64,000 bases of DNA from assembly GCA_964653095.1 (NCBI GenBank), contig CAZZEH010000018.1:1-64000 (forward strand), given 5' to 3'. A program made the position numbers and the translations under genes. This document shows, in pieces, positions 46,903-55,658 of the stretch. This DNA is from JAMLHH01 sp964653095. Lineage in GTDB: Bacteria > Bacteroidota > Bacteroidia > Chitinophagales > JADIYW01. Every line of letters begins with the position of its first letter. Position 1 is the stretch's first letter. The notes under the pieces were generated by a model. The model saw only the letters and a program-made list of their open reading frames with translations. It had not been told where the DNA came from and did not search any database.

Positions 46903-47499
46903 TTGGATATTCAAGAATTATTTGATATTAAAGAGGAAGATTTAAATGCAAATCCTCAATTAACACTGTTTGACAACAACGAATTAGATGAAGGCAAAGT
47001 AACAGATCTAAAGGAAAGAAAACCATTTAGACGCAAAACCAAAACGATTGAAAAAGGAAAAATCCGAAAAATAGTAACCCGAAACAAAGACTATTTAAAC
47101 TACAATTTAAAAGCAAAAAAAATCGGAGACATAGGTGAAAGATTAGTTTTTGAATATGAGCTTAACAAGCTTCGAGAACTTAATATCCCTAATTGGAACT
47201 TTAGGGTCAAACATATCTCAAAAGACGAAGGTGACGGTGACGGTTACGATATTATTTCTGCTGATAAAAATGGAAATACAATTTATATCGAAGTAAAAAC
47301 AACTACTAATGATAGTGATTTCTTTATAACATCCAATGAGCTAAAAGTAATGGGACAGAAAGGAAATCAATATTACATCTATAGGGTTTTTCTTGACACT
47401 ATACATAACGATAGCAGAGTAGAAATATATGCCGGAGAGAAGGAAATAAAAGAGTATTTTACTTTTACACCAAACATGTATAAAGTTTCTTTAAGATGA
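46903..47499 (+). CDS. DUF3883 domain part of the frameshifted gene
   Basis: 198 residues from a TTG at 46903; no ATG precedes the domain, and the frame is open back to 46789, which supports continuation from the upstream half. The DUF3883 domain (about 70-198) keeps the core residues Glu79 (GERLV), Asp116 (GDGDGYDII) and Glu130/Lys132 (YIEVKTT) and is clearly homologous to the end of the 44761 gene. As it stands it would be cytoplasmic and without a membrane anchor unless joined to the upstream part by frameshifting. Confidence 0.75.
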   Translation: MDIQELFDIKEEDLNANPQLTLFDNNELDEGKVTDLKERKPFRRKTKTIEKGKIRKIVTRNKDYLNYNLKAKKIGDIGERLVFEYELNKLRELNIPNWNFRVKHISKDEGDGDGYDIISADKNGNTIYIEVKTTTNDSDFFITSNELKVMGQKGNQYYIYRVFLDTIHNDSRVEIYAGEKEIKEYFTFTPNMYKVSLR

Positions 47500-47531
47500 T
47501 GCTTTTCACTATCTTTAGATAAAATAATATC

Positions 47532-47966
47532 ATGTACAACAACAATACAACTGCTGTTTTATCTGGTTTTTCAAGAGGGCTTTTCGATTTTGAAAATAAG
47601 CTGTACAATGCTTCATTTTGTGCAAGAGTTTTTATCGAAGATGAAGATGGGTATGGTATTGGTAATTTAATCTCCAAAGGCAAAGGAAAGACTGAGGAAA
47701 GTGCATTTTTCAATGCTTTTGAAGAGTTTTTATCAGGCAATTGTGAACCAGGCAAACCTAGTTCGTTTAATGGTCAAAAATTTAATTGGAGGTATAAAAA
47801 AATTAGACTTCCACAGGATGTTCAAACAGTTACCTTTTCTGATAATTTCTTCATAAGATTTCAAAATTTGACCGATAGCGCACTACCATATACTGTAGAT
47901 GAAATTTTGGAGAAGAGTAAATCTACTCTGGGCGGAAAAGAAGTACAAATTGAATACCGTCCATAG
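47532..47966 (+). CDS. hypothetical protein of the DUF3883 operon
   Basis: 144 residues, no signal peptide or membrane segment. I do not recognise it. Readable segments are CARVFIEDEDGYGIG and KTEESAFFNAFEEFLSG, suggesting an alpha/beta fold (perhaps a double-stranded-RNA-binding-like beta-sheet and helix pattern, weakly). It begins 32 bp after the second DUF3883 gene in the same direction and is probably co-transcribed. AT-rich as its neighbours. Converges on the WG-repeat gene. Confidence 0.65.
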   Translation: MYNNNTTAVLSGFSRGLFDFENKLYNASFCARVFIEDEDGYGIGNLISKGKGKTEESAFFNAFEEFLSGNCEPGKPSSFNGQKFNWRYKKIRLPQDVQTVTFSDNFFIRFQNLTDSALPYTVDEILEKSKSTLGGKEVQIEYRP

Positions 47967-48012
47967 TAATTCAGTTAAATAGATTTATTCACTTAGATAG
48001 GGTAGTGTCTGT

Positions 48013-50277
48013 TTATTCCAATGGTAAAATTCCGAATCCACCGGAAGTTGTGGCAGCCACCACCTTATACTGTTCGACAGTACCAATAATATCACAAACG
48101 GGTGAGATTACTTTTGCACCGTGGATGTTGACCATTCCCCATTTTCCGTTTTCTCTGACCGCCGCAAATCCGTTTTTAAAAGGCATGGCTTTTTCATAAA
48201 TAAAGGGTGTCATAAATGTTCCTCTGCTGTCAATCATTCCAAATTTATCACTGAGTCTGGCCCATGCCCTTCCCTCAGAAAAAGGCTGTGCTTCAGCGTA
48301 TTGCCAGGGAATTTTTACTTTCCCTCTTCCGTTGATATAACCCCAGTATTGTCCCATTCGCACTAAGGCCAGGTCTTCGTTTAACTGATAGCCCTCATCA
48401 AAGGTGAAAGGTATTTGAGTTTTGTTTTGCATGTTGATATAGCCGACTTTGCCGTTCTTGCTGACAGAAGCAATGCCGTTTTTTAAAGATAATGCCTGTT
48501 CGTATTGAAACGGTATCACCACTTTACCGTCCTGTCGGATAAACCCGAAAAGCTGATCTTTGACCGCGACCGCATATCCGTATGCATCAAATTCGGAGGC
48601 AAACTTATAGATTGGCGGAATAGCTTCTTCACCGTTTGCATCAAGATACCCAAACAGCTCCCGATTATTCATGAAAAGAGCTTTCCCGTGCTCATAATCT
48701 CCGAGTAGTGGGTATTTGCAGGGGACGGTTAGTTTACCTGTTTGATCAATAAAGCCCATCAGACCTTTTGAGTTGATAACTTTTGCCCGGCCGGATTTCC
48801 ACAGTCCCAGAAAACGAATGCCATAATCCAGTTGAAATTGCTGCCGGAGATTTTTATCAAATGCGATAAAAGGTTCTTCCGGATTTTTTTGAATAAATAT
48901 CAGATTATCAGACGGCAAGCTGACGGAATAGTTTTCCGGAGGGACTATTTCCTTTCCGTTTAGATCCGTGTAACCGTATTTTCCATCCTTTTTGACTGCA
49001 ATGAGTCCGTCAGTAATATCTCCTGCTTCATCATAGGGGAGTTCCTTATAATTGGATTGCAATAAGTCGATTAAATAATATGTCGGCTTAAGCTCGTAAA
49101 ACAATGCTTTATCCGTGAGAAAAGTCCGAGCAGAAGTGTCGGAAGAGATTTCCCGAATAATCTGACCTGCATGATTGACCAAAAGCTGCTTGCCTTTTTG
49201 TGTGACCAAAAGCTGTTTCGAGTTTAAATCTGCAATTTTATCGTATTTGGGTGACTGTATTATTTCTCCCGATTCGTTTATCCACCCCCATTTGCCGTTC
49301 AGAAGAAAAGCACCCGCTCCAAACTGAAAGAAGAGGAGACTGTCGGCCTCGAAAAATATTTCTCCGGTAGAATGCAGATAGACTTCTTTGGAATCTTCTT
49401 TTGCTTTCGCAATTCCTTCGTTGCCGAATGGCTCGGCCTTTATAAATCCCCGGCTATTGAGATAATTTAAGGCATAATCCAAATAGTAATGATGATTGTT
49501 TCGTCTTACAATGCTGTAGGCACCATCCTGAAAAATTTGTACAGAATCGCAAGGGTGGGGAAGCAGGAGTTTTCCATCTCGATTAATAATCTGCCACTTT
49601 CCGTTTTGAAGTTGTACAGGGGCATATTTACCCTGAAAAGATAATGTTTTTTTGAACTCAGGATTAATTTTCCATGTACCGTCTGTTTGTATATATCCGT
49701 AAAGATTATTTATGGCGGCAGGAGCCAGCCCGGAATTAAATAGCCCTAAATCTTCAAAATCTTTTTCAAAAAAATGCAGACTGTCGGAATGCCAAATACC
49801 CAATTTGTTCTGATGAAAAATAAGATAGGTGTGATCGCCTGAGTGTGAAGAAAGACTGTCGTACCAGTCAGACAGTATCAGTCCGTCATTGGACAGGACA
49901 GCAAATTTGCTTTGGTCATTCAAATTCCGCTTGACTCGTGCCCTGCCGTTTTGCATGTTTTGTATTTCAGAAAATTCAAACGGCGTCAAAAGTCTGCCTT
50001 CTGCATTTATTAAGGCAAATTTCCCGTTTTCTTTCTGTTGAGCCGCATAATATTTTTCACCAACCGGAATAAAACTGAAATATGTCGCCGGTGTCAGTCT
50101 GTTGCCTTTCGTGTTCATCATACCAATTCCGCCCCCTTCGAGATATGCCAAAGCCCATTGATCTATGGGCATAATGATTAATGAAGAGTCCTGTTTAGCG
50201 GGTGCCGGCAGATGAATTTGTGCGTTAGAAAGTGTACTAACAAGCAGTAATAATATGAGCTGAAAAACCTTTTGCAT
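48013..50277 (-). CDS. WG-repeat protein, exported
   Basis: 754 residues with a signal peptide (1-19, ending SNAQ). Most of the mature part is WG beta-repeats, each about 35-45 residues with a Trp-Gly or Tyr-Gly pair: KWGWINESG, KYGYTDLNG, LMGFIDQTG, LFGYLDANG, KVGYINMQN, YWGYINGRG, KFGMIDSRG, KWGMVNIHG. Around fifteen repeats are visible. WG_beta_rep proteins of Bacteroidota are presumed to bind partners at the cell surface; there is no known reaction. It precedes the RDD-family gene by 12 bp in the reading direction (RDD gene first), so the two are probably one operon. Confidence 0.9.
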   Translation of the reverse strand: MQKVFQLILLLLVSTLSNAQIHLPAPAKQDSSLIIMPIDQWALAYLEGGGIGMMNTKGNRLTPATYFSFIPVGEKYYAAQQKENGKFALINAEGRLLTPFEFSEIQNMQNGRARVKRNLNDQSKFAVLSNDGLILSDWYDSLSSHSGDHTYLIFHQNKLGIWHSDSLHFFEKDFEDLGLFNSGLAPAAINNLYGYIQTDGTWKINPEFKKTLSFQGKYAPVQLQNGKWQIINRDGKLLLPHPCDSVQIFQDGAYSIVRRNNHHYYLDYALNYLNSRGFIKAEPFGNEGIAKAKEDSKEVYLHSTGEIFFEADSLLFFQFGAGAFLLNGKWGWINESGEIIQSPKYDKIADLNSKQLLVTQKGKQLLVNHAGQIIREISSDTSARTFLTDKALFYELKPTYYLIDLLQSNYKELPYDEAGDITDGLIAVKKDGKYGYTDLNGKEIVPPENYSVSLPSDNLIFIQKNPEEPFIAFDKNLRQQFQLDYGIRFLGLWKSGRAKVINSKGLMGFIDQTGKLTVPCKYPLLGDYEHGKALFMNNRELFGYLDANGEEAIPPIYKFASEFDAYGYAVAVKDQLFGFIRQDGKVVIPFQYEQALSLKNGIASVSKNGKVGYINMQNKTQIPFTFDEGYQLNEDLALVRMGQYWGYINGRGKVKIPWQYAEAQPFSEGRAWARLSDKFGMIDSRGTFMTPFIYEKAMPFKNGFAAVRENGKWGMVNIHGAKVISPVCDIIGTVEQYKVVAATTSGGFGILPLE

Positions 50278-50289
50278 AAATACGATAAG

Positions 50290-50742
50290 CTATGTTTTAA
50301 TAACATAAGTCTGAGCTATTAAGTCGTGTAATGCTCGTTTTTTCTTGTCAAAGATTACGATTAAGAAGCCTATCATTAAAATAGCAGCAGAAATAATTTT
50401 GCCCAAATATCTCAGAACAGAATCTCTCACCTGCATTTTTGCTCCGTCCTGCCGGACTACTTTTAATCCCATAAGCATTTTACCCGGTGTGGCCTGATTC
50501 TGAGTCGTCTCGAAATAGACAAAGTAGGCCATTATCAGCAGAAGTGTTACCAGACCTCCCGGACTGTATATGGCTGATAACCAACCTGTATTTGCTTTAA
50601 TGTTAAACACAAATGATAAGATGCCCAATAGTATGGAAAGAATAATTCCATCTATCAGATGTGCAACTAAGCGTATGCCAAATCCGGCATGGTTGTTCGA
50701 GGTTTGGCGATGATGTTTTTTATAAATATCTCTATGTTCCAT
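50290..50742 (-). CDS. RDD-family membrane protein
   Basis: 150 residues with three membrane segments. The opening GFGIRLVAHLIDGIILSIL has the Arg and Asp pair that gives the family its name (R-x-x-A-x-x-x-D), and the GKMLMGLKVVRQDG and LRYLGKIIS motifs follow. Ends KKRALHDLIAQTYVIKT, typical of RDD. RDD proteins are accessory membrane proteins with proposed transport roles. 12 bp upstream of the WG-repeat gene on the minus strand. Confidence 0.9.
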   Translation of the reverse strand: MEHRDIYKKHHRQTSNNHAGFGIRLVAHLIDGIILSILLGILSFVFNIKANTGWLSAIYSPGGLVTLLLIMAYFVYFETTQNQATPGKMLMGLKVVRQDGAKMQVRDSVLRYLGKIISAAILMIGFLIVIFDKKKRALHDLIAQTYVIKT

Positions 50743-50760
50743 GTGTATATTTTAGTATTA

Positions 50761-50865
50761 TTGCCGAGTGAGGGATAGAGGCGATATCTCCGCCAAAACG
50801 AAGTGGAGGCGGAATACAAGCCGATAGCCCGACTCCGCCTTAGCGGAGACACTCCCAAATATAAA
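50761..50865. repeat. GC-rich intergenic palindromes
   Basis: TCCGCC/GGCGGA arms around 50789-50813 and a perfect 6-bp hairpin CTCCGC-CTTA-GCGGAG (50833-50848). Contains the phrase GTGAGGGATAG related to the cluster near 17020-17070. A dispersed REP-like element is likely. Confidence 0.5.
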
Positions 50866-50867
50866 AC

Positions 50868-51368
50868 TTAATTTTCATCAGGTTCGAAAGTCAGTGCTAC
50901 AGAATTGATACAATATCTTAAACCGGTTTTGTCTTCGGGACCGTCATTAAATACGTGTCCCAAATGTCCGTTACAGTTGCTGCACCGAACTTCCACTCTT
51001 CTCATACCGTGAGAAAGGTCTTCGATATATTGCACGGCATCCTTTTCCGTTTCAAAAAAGGATGGCCAGCCGCAGGAAGATGCAAATTTGGAATCGGAAG
51101 CGAAGAGAAAACTGCCGCAGCCTTTACAAAAGTACTTTCCGGTTTGAAAAAAGTCATTGTACTGACCTGTATGAGGATATTCCGTACCGTTTTGACGCAG
51201 AACTTTATAGGACTCCGGGTCTAAAAGCTGTTGCCATTCCGCGTCTGTTTTGATAACTTTTGGTCTGTTTTTTTCCATTTCAATATTTTGTTTGGGTGTA
51301 GTATATGAAAACAGCAGCAGACCTAATATGCCTAAAGTTACTATGCCCGACAGCCATTTCATATTCAT
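50868..51368 (-). CDS. msrB: peptide-methionine (R)-S-oxide reductase
   Basis: 166 residues. A hydrophobic segment (about 4-21) anchors or exports it, then a complete MsrB domain: zinc cysteines Cys81/Cys84 (CKGC) and Cys129/Cys132 (CSNC), SSCGWPSF, GHLGHVFNDGP, and the catalytic Cys153 in RYCINSVAL. Reduces methionine-R-sulfoxide in proteins; here probably in the envelope. Divergent from the DUF4105 gene. Confidence 0.95.
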   Translation of the reverse strand: MNMKWLSGIVTLGILGLLLFSYTTPKQNIEMEKNRPKVIKTDAEWQQLLDPESYKVLRQNGTEYPHTGQYNDFFQTGKYFCKGCGSFLFASDSKFASSCGWPSFFETEKDAVQYIEDLSHGMRRVEVRCSNCNGHLGHVFNDGPEDKTGLRYCINSVALTFEPDEN

Positions 51369-51416
51369 AGAACAGCAAAATAAGTGATAAGTTTGACTAA
51401 ATTTAGGCCTGAAAGT

Positions 51417-52589
51417 ATGACAAGCAGAATTTTGATATTTTTATTGATACTGAGCCTTTTTCTGATTGGTGTATCAGACCGGATTCAGGCGGAAGAAAAT
51501 CCTGTTATAAATGATACTCTTGAAATTAGTCTGCTGACTTGCGGAACCGGAACGGCAGAAGTATATCAGGCATACGGTCATACAGGAGTCAGAGTGCAGA
51601 ACAAACAGCAGCGTACAGATATCGTGTACAATTACGGTATGTTTGATTTCTACGAAGAAGGGTTTTTATGGAAATTTATTCGCGGGAAACTTCTGTATTT
51701 TGTAGCGACCGAGCGTTTTGATGATTTTATGGCAGAATACCGTTACTTCGGTCGTTCGGTGCGGGAACAGGTGCTCAATTTATCGCCGAAACAGAAAGCT
51801 GATTTGGTGCGTGATTTGGAAACCAATGCACTCCCTGAAAACAGATATTATCTGTACGATTTTATTTACAATAACTGTTCTACACAACCGAGGGATTTGA
51901 TACGAATGTCAATGGGAGAGGAGTTTGATTATGCAGAATTACCTTCGTCCGGGACAGAAACTCTCCGTGAAATGATTGATCGGCATATGCTGTACAACGA
52001 ATGGCTGGATTTTGGGATAGATTTGGTGCTTGGGATGCGTTTAGACCGTGTGGCAGATACAGAGACCAGGATGTTTTTGCCGGCGGAACTGATGCAGGTA
52101 TTCGATCGAACCAATCTTCAGGAAAAACCTTTAGTTCGAAGTGCTGAAATACTATATGCAGGTTATGCTCAAAAGAAACCTATGCTTCCTGATCCGACAG
52201 TTGTATTTTGGATTTTGTTTGCAGCAGTATTGTGGCTTCAGGTTTTTGTGCAAAACGAGAAAGCCCTCTATACGGTCAGCAGTTTGTTGTTGATTGCTGC
52301 CGGAATAATTGGTTGGGTGCTTCTGTTCTTTTGGTTTGGGACCGACCACTATATGACCAAGTGGAATCTGAATATTTTTTGGGCCATGCCATTATATATT
52401 CCTATTCTTTTGATAAGCCCGAAAAGGGGTAAAGGTTTTTTTATAAAATTATTTCGCCTGATAAATATTCTTCTGCTGATAGGCTGGTTTCTGTTGCCTC
52501 AGCAGTTTCACAGTGCGGTGGTTCCCATTATCCTGATGCTGATATGGGCGTTAGGCATTCAGCTTATAAGAGTTTCGGATAAAAAATAA
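51417..52589 (+). CDS. DUF4105 (Lnb N-terminal) periplasmic/membrane protein
   Basis: 390 residues from the ATG at 51417, which directly opens the signal peptide MTSRILIFLLILSLFLIG. A GTG at 51384 is also in frame but puts 11 residues before it. A DUF4105 domain follows (about 30-180): LLTCGTGTAEVYQAYGHTGVRV, YNYGMFDF, and NNCSTQPRDLIR, with the Cys and His expected for a papain/NlpC-like fold. Four or five membrane segments fill the C-terminal 130 residues. Lnb-type proteins act on lipoprotein acyl chains; its role here is not shown. Confidence 0.85.
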   Translation: MTSRILIFLLILSLFLIGVSDRIQAEENPVINDTLEISLLTCGTGTAEVYQAYGHTGVRVQNKQQRTDIVYNYGMFDFYEEGFLWKFIRGKLLYFVATERFDDFMAEYRYFGRSVREQVLNLSPKQKADLVRDLETNALPENRYYLYDFIYNNCSTQPRDLIRMSMGEEFDYAELPSSGTETLREMIDRHMLYNEWLDFGIDLVLGMRLDRVADTETRMFLPAELMQVFDRTNLQEKPLVRSAEILYAGYAQKKPMLPDPTVVFWILFAAVLWLQVFVQNEKALYTVSSLLLIAAGIIGWVLLFFWFGTDHYMTKWNLNIFWAMPLYIPILLISPKRGKGFFIKLFRLINILLLIGWFLLPQQFHSAVVPIILMLIWALGIQLIRVSDKK

Positions 52590-52618
52590 AGCTGTTTACT
52601 GCGGCAGCAAACAGCTTT
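52588..52618. terminator. bidirectional terminator between DUF4105 and ndk
   Basis: A perfect 10-bp stem, AAAGCTGTTT (52588-52597) with AAACAGCTTT (52609-52618), 11-nt loop, with T-rich flanks on both sides. It serves the converging genes ending at 52589 and 52640. Confidence 0.82.
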
Positions 52619-52639
52619 TATTTTAGTGAAATTTATTTC

Positions 52640-53059
52640 TTAGAATCTTTCCAATGCGGAAAAGAAGAAGTTGCCTTCAATAGTCGCATTTTCGTCTGAA
52701 TCCGAACCGTGAACCGCATTCTCTCCAATAGAAGTGGCGTATTTTTTACGAATAGTGCCTTCCGCAGCCTCAGCCGGATTTGTAGCTCCAATCAGCGTTC
52801 TGAATGCCTCTACCGCATTCTCTTTTTCTAAGATGGCTGCTACAATCGGGCCTGAACTCATAAATTCTACAAGCTCACCATAGAAAGGGCGCTCTTTGTG
52901 CACCGCATAAAATTGTCCTGCCTGATCCTGGGTCAGTCTGGTATATTTCATTGCCTTAATTTTGAATCCTGCGGCGTTTATCATTTGCAGAATATTGCCA
53001 ATATTATTTGCTCTGATCGCATCCGGTTTAATCATCGTAAAAGTTAATGTACCTGCCAT
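52640..53059 (-). CDS. ndk: nucleoside diphosphate kinase
   Basis: 139 residues, normal length. The active-site His117 lies in NAVHGSDSDENA; other signatures are TFTMIKPDAI and VHKERPFYGELVEFMSSGP. Balances nucleoside triphosphates using ATP. Single gene, converging on DUF4105. Confidence 0.97.
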   Translation of the reverse strand: MAGTLTFTMIKPDAIRANNIGNILQMINAAGFKIKAMKYTRLTQDQAGQFYAVHKERPFYGELVEFMSSGPIVAAILEKENAVEAFRTLIGATNPAEAAEGTIRKKYATSIGENAVHGSDSDENATIEGNFFFSALERF

Positions 53060-53221
53060 AATTTTTATTTTTTGTGGTGCAAAGATACGATAAAATGAAC
53101 AATATAATGAAATAGAAACTGTGAAAGGCAGAGTCAGAAAAATAAGCTCTTAGAGTACACTAAGGCAAATACTTTGTAAAAACCTTGATAAATCATTGAA
53201 AAATCTTGACCTTCGTGCGCT

Positions 53222-54226
53222 ATGAAAGGCGATATTGCAGCTTTAAAACAGCTTTTATCCAAACCTGTACAAATAACTATTACTGCCCATCAGAGACCGG
53301 ATGGAGATGCAATGGGTTCGACTTTGGCTTTGTACGGATTTTTAATACAGTTTGGTCATCGAGTTAAAGTAATTTATCCGACGGAATATCCCTCACATTT
53401 TGAATGGATGCCGGGAGTAAAAGATACTTTAGTTTACCCTTTACAGAATGAAGAAGCGGATGAATGGATAAAGGCTTCAGATTTGATTTGCTGTCTGGAC
53501 TTTAATACGCTGAGCAGAATACAGCCGATGGACGAGGTTGTACAGGAAGCGAAGAAGCCTATACTGCTGATAGATCATCATCTGCAACCGGATGAGTTTG
53601 AATGGATGCTGCATGATGTAACAGCCTGTTCTACCTGTGAACTCGTATATCGTTTAATACATATTTTAGAGCAGGAATCTGCAATCAATAAAGATGTGGC
53701 GCAATGCATCTATACCGGCATTTTAACCGACACAGGCAGTTTTCAGAATGGTGCCACCAATAAAAATGCTTTCCTGATAGTAGGTAACCTGTTAGACAAA
53801 GGGTTGGATATCCAGGAAGTGCAGATACAGCTGAATCAGAATGGAACAGAATCCCGGCTTCGATTTTTGGGAAATGCGTTGTACAATAATATGACTGTAC
53901 TTCCTGATTTGGGTTTAGCTTTTATTGTGGTCAAAAGAAAAGATTCGCGTACTTTTAATCTTCAGGCGGGCGATACGGAAGGGTTAGTTAATTATCCTTT
54001 GACAATCAAGGAAATTCAAATCTCTGTGTTAATCAAAGAAGAAAAAGACCTTACTAAACTTTCATTCCGATCAAAAGGCGATATAAATGTGAATGAATTG
54101 GCAAGAGAACATTTTGAAGGGGGTGGTCATAAAAATGCGGCGGGAGGAAAATCCATTTTCCCATCAGACTGGCTGATTAAGAAAATATCGGAAATTGTGG
54201 AGAAAAAATATAAAAAGAAAAACTAA
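53222..54226 (+). CDS. nrnA: DHH-family phosphoesterase (NrnA-like)
   Basis: 334 residues. DHH motifs: TAHQRPDGDAMGS (21-33), CLDFN (91-95), IDHH (117-120), TGILTDTGSF (about 170-180), and DHHA1 GGGHKNAAGG (about 300-309). It degrades nano-RNA and adenosine 3',5'-bisphosphate (pAp) using manganese. Its stop (54224-54226) directly adjoins the ATG of the GldI-like gene, and pdxJ follows that, so three genes form one operon. The symbol is by family. Confidence 0.92.
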   Translation: MKGDIAALKQLLSKPVQITITAHQRPDGDAMGSTLALYGFLIQFGHRVKVIYPTEYPSHFEWMPGVKDTLVYPLQNEEADEWIKASDLICCLDFNTLSRIQPMDEVVQEAKKPILLIDHHLQPDEFEWMLHDVTACSTCELVYRLIHILEQESAINKDVAQCIYTGILTDTGSFQNGATNKNAFLIVGNLLDKGLDIQEVQIQLNQNGTESRLRFLGNALYNNMTVLPDLGLAFIVVKRKDSRTFNLQAGDTEGLVNYPLTIKEIQISVLIKEEKDLTKLSFRSKGDINVNELAREHFEGGGHKNAAGGKSIFPSDWLIKKISEIVEKKYKKKN

Positions 54227-54916
54227 ATGCGGTTCAGATTTCTTACGATACTATTTGCAGTTTTAATAATTACCGGATGCAAAAATAAAAAGTCTTCTGA
54301 TTCACAATCGAACGAAGCTGAAACAAGTGAGGTTTTTGATGAAGTCAAGTACTTAAACTCCCAACTCAATGAGAGGACTTTGGACTTAATTACTAAATTT
54401 GGTTCCAGGGCGGATTCTTCAGTATATGCAGAAGATTTGAATATAGTAGCCGATTTAGTAAAAAAGAAAAACAATCTTGAAAATATTCACTTTACCTCAT
54501 CAGGAGTAGTGTACATTCTGCATAAGGAAGGAGAGGGAGAGGTGCCACATTTTGGAGACGTTTTGCAGGTACAGACAGAAACAGTTACGATAGAAGGAGA
54601 ACAGGTTTTTTCGACTTCGGATTTAAATCAGCCGCTTCAGTTTGTACTCGGTACCAGTCAGATTGTTCCGGCCTGGAATCTGGTATATCGTCATATAAAG
54701 GAGGGTTCAGAGTTTGAAATAATTTCCCCATCTGCCATGAGCTACGGCAAAAATGGTGTTACAGGTGCAGTAAGCCCGGATGCGATTTTGGTATATCGAA
54801 TTAAATTTGAAAAAATAATCTCGACCGTTTCGCGTGAAAAGAGTAGCGATGTACCCGGATTGGACATTCAGAATAATCAAAAAGGACAGCCGGAAGGAGG
54901 TGTAAAAATAAAATAA
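54227..54916 (+). CDS. gldI: FKBP-type peptidyl-prolyl isomerase lipoprotein (GldI-like)
   Basis: 229 residues with lipobox IITGCKNKKS (lipid on about Cys17) and an FKBP domain (about 105-205: GEGEVPHFGDVLQVQTETVTI, LGTSQIVPAWNLVYRHIKEGSEFEI, SPSAMSYG). It should fold proteins in the periplasm. Flavobacterial GldI, needed for gliding and type IX secretion, has the same layout. Whether this is the true orthologue is inferred. Confidence 0.85.
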   Translation: MRFRFLTILFAVLIITGCKNKKSSDSQSNEAETSEVFDEVKYLNSQLNERTLDLITKFGSRADSSVYAEDLNIVADLVKKKNNLENIHFTSSGVVYILHKEGEGEVPHFGDVLQVQTETVTIEGEQVFSTSDLNQPLQFVLGTSQIVPAWNLVYRHIKEGSEFEIISPSAMSYGKNGVTGAVSPDAILVYRIKFEKIISTVSREKSSDVPGLDIQNNQKGQPEGGVKIK

Positions 54917-54924
54917 AGACGGTT

Positions 54925-55638
54925 ATGACTCTCTTAAGTGTAAATATCAACAAGGTTGCTTTAATTAGAAATTCCAGAGGCGGGAATTACCCGGATGTGA
55001 TACAAATTGCCCGGGATTGCGAATCTTTTGGAGCACAGGGAATTACCGTGCATCCCAGACCGGATGAAAGACATATCCGTTATGCGGACTGTTTTGAATT
55101 GAAAAAAATTGTCAAAACTGAATTGAATATTGAAGGCAATCCTATTGAAAAATTTGTTCGATTAATACAGGATGTAAAACCTCATCAGGTTACTCTTGTA
55201 CCCGATGAGCCGGATGCATTAACCTCGGATGCCGGATGGGATACCATTAAGCACAAATCACTTTTGACGGAGATAATAAGCGAATTGAAAAAAACAGGAG
55301 CCAGAGTATCTCTTTTTATTGATCCAATAGAACAACTCATAGAGGGAGCTGCTGAAGTAGGAGCCGACCGCGTAGAGTTTTACACTGGTCCTTATGCAGA
55401 GCTGTATAAGAACAGTCCGGGACAAGCCATTCAGAAATATGTCAAGACTGCCAAATACGCCGATTCAATCGGCCTGGGTTTGAATGCCGGACATGATTTA
55501 AATTTGGATAACCTGAGGTATTTTAAAGATAATATTCCAAATCTTTTGGAAGTATCCATCGGTCATGCTTTGATTTCAGATGCCTTGTATTTTGGACTGG
55601 AACGGACTATTCAAAAATACAGAGACTGTTTGGATTAG
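54925..55638 (+). CDS. pdxJ: pyridoxine 5'-phosphate synthase
   Basis: 237 residues. Signatures: LSVNINKVALIRNSRGGNYPD, GITVHPRPDERHI, ELNIEGNP, QVTLVPD, ADRVEFYTGPYA, GLNAGHDLN. It closes the ring of vitamin B6 from deoxyxylulose-5-phosphate and aminoacetone phosphate. 8 bp after the GldI-like gene. Confidence 0.97.
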   Translation: MTLLSVNINKVALIRNSRGGNYPDVIQIARDCESFGAQGITVHPRPDERHIRYADCFELKKIVKTELNIEGNPIEKFVRLIQDVKPHQVTLVPDEPDALTSDAGWDTIKHKSLLTEIISELKKTGARVSLFIDPIEQLIEGAAEVGADRVEFYTGPYAELYKNSPGQAIQKYVKTAKYADSIGLGLNAGHDLNLDNLRYFKDNIPNLLEVSIGHALISDALYFGLERTIQKYRDCLD

Positions 55639-55658
55639 GAGTTTGCAGTTATAACTCG

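Noticed and set aside
52588..52618. Small RNA between DUF4105 and ndk
   Set aside because: The stem with T-rich flanks between converging genes is explained as a shared terminator.
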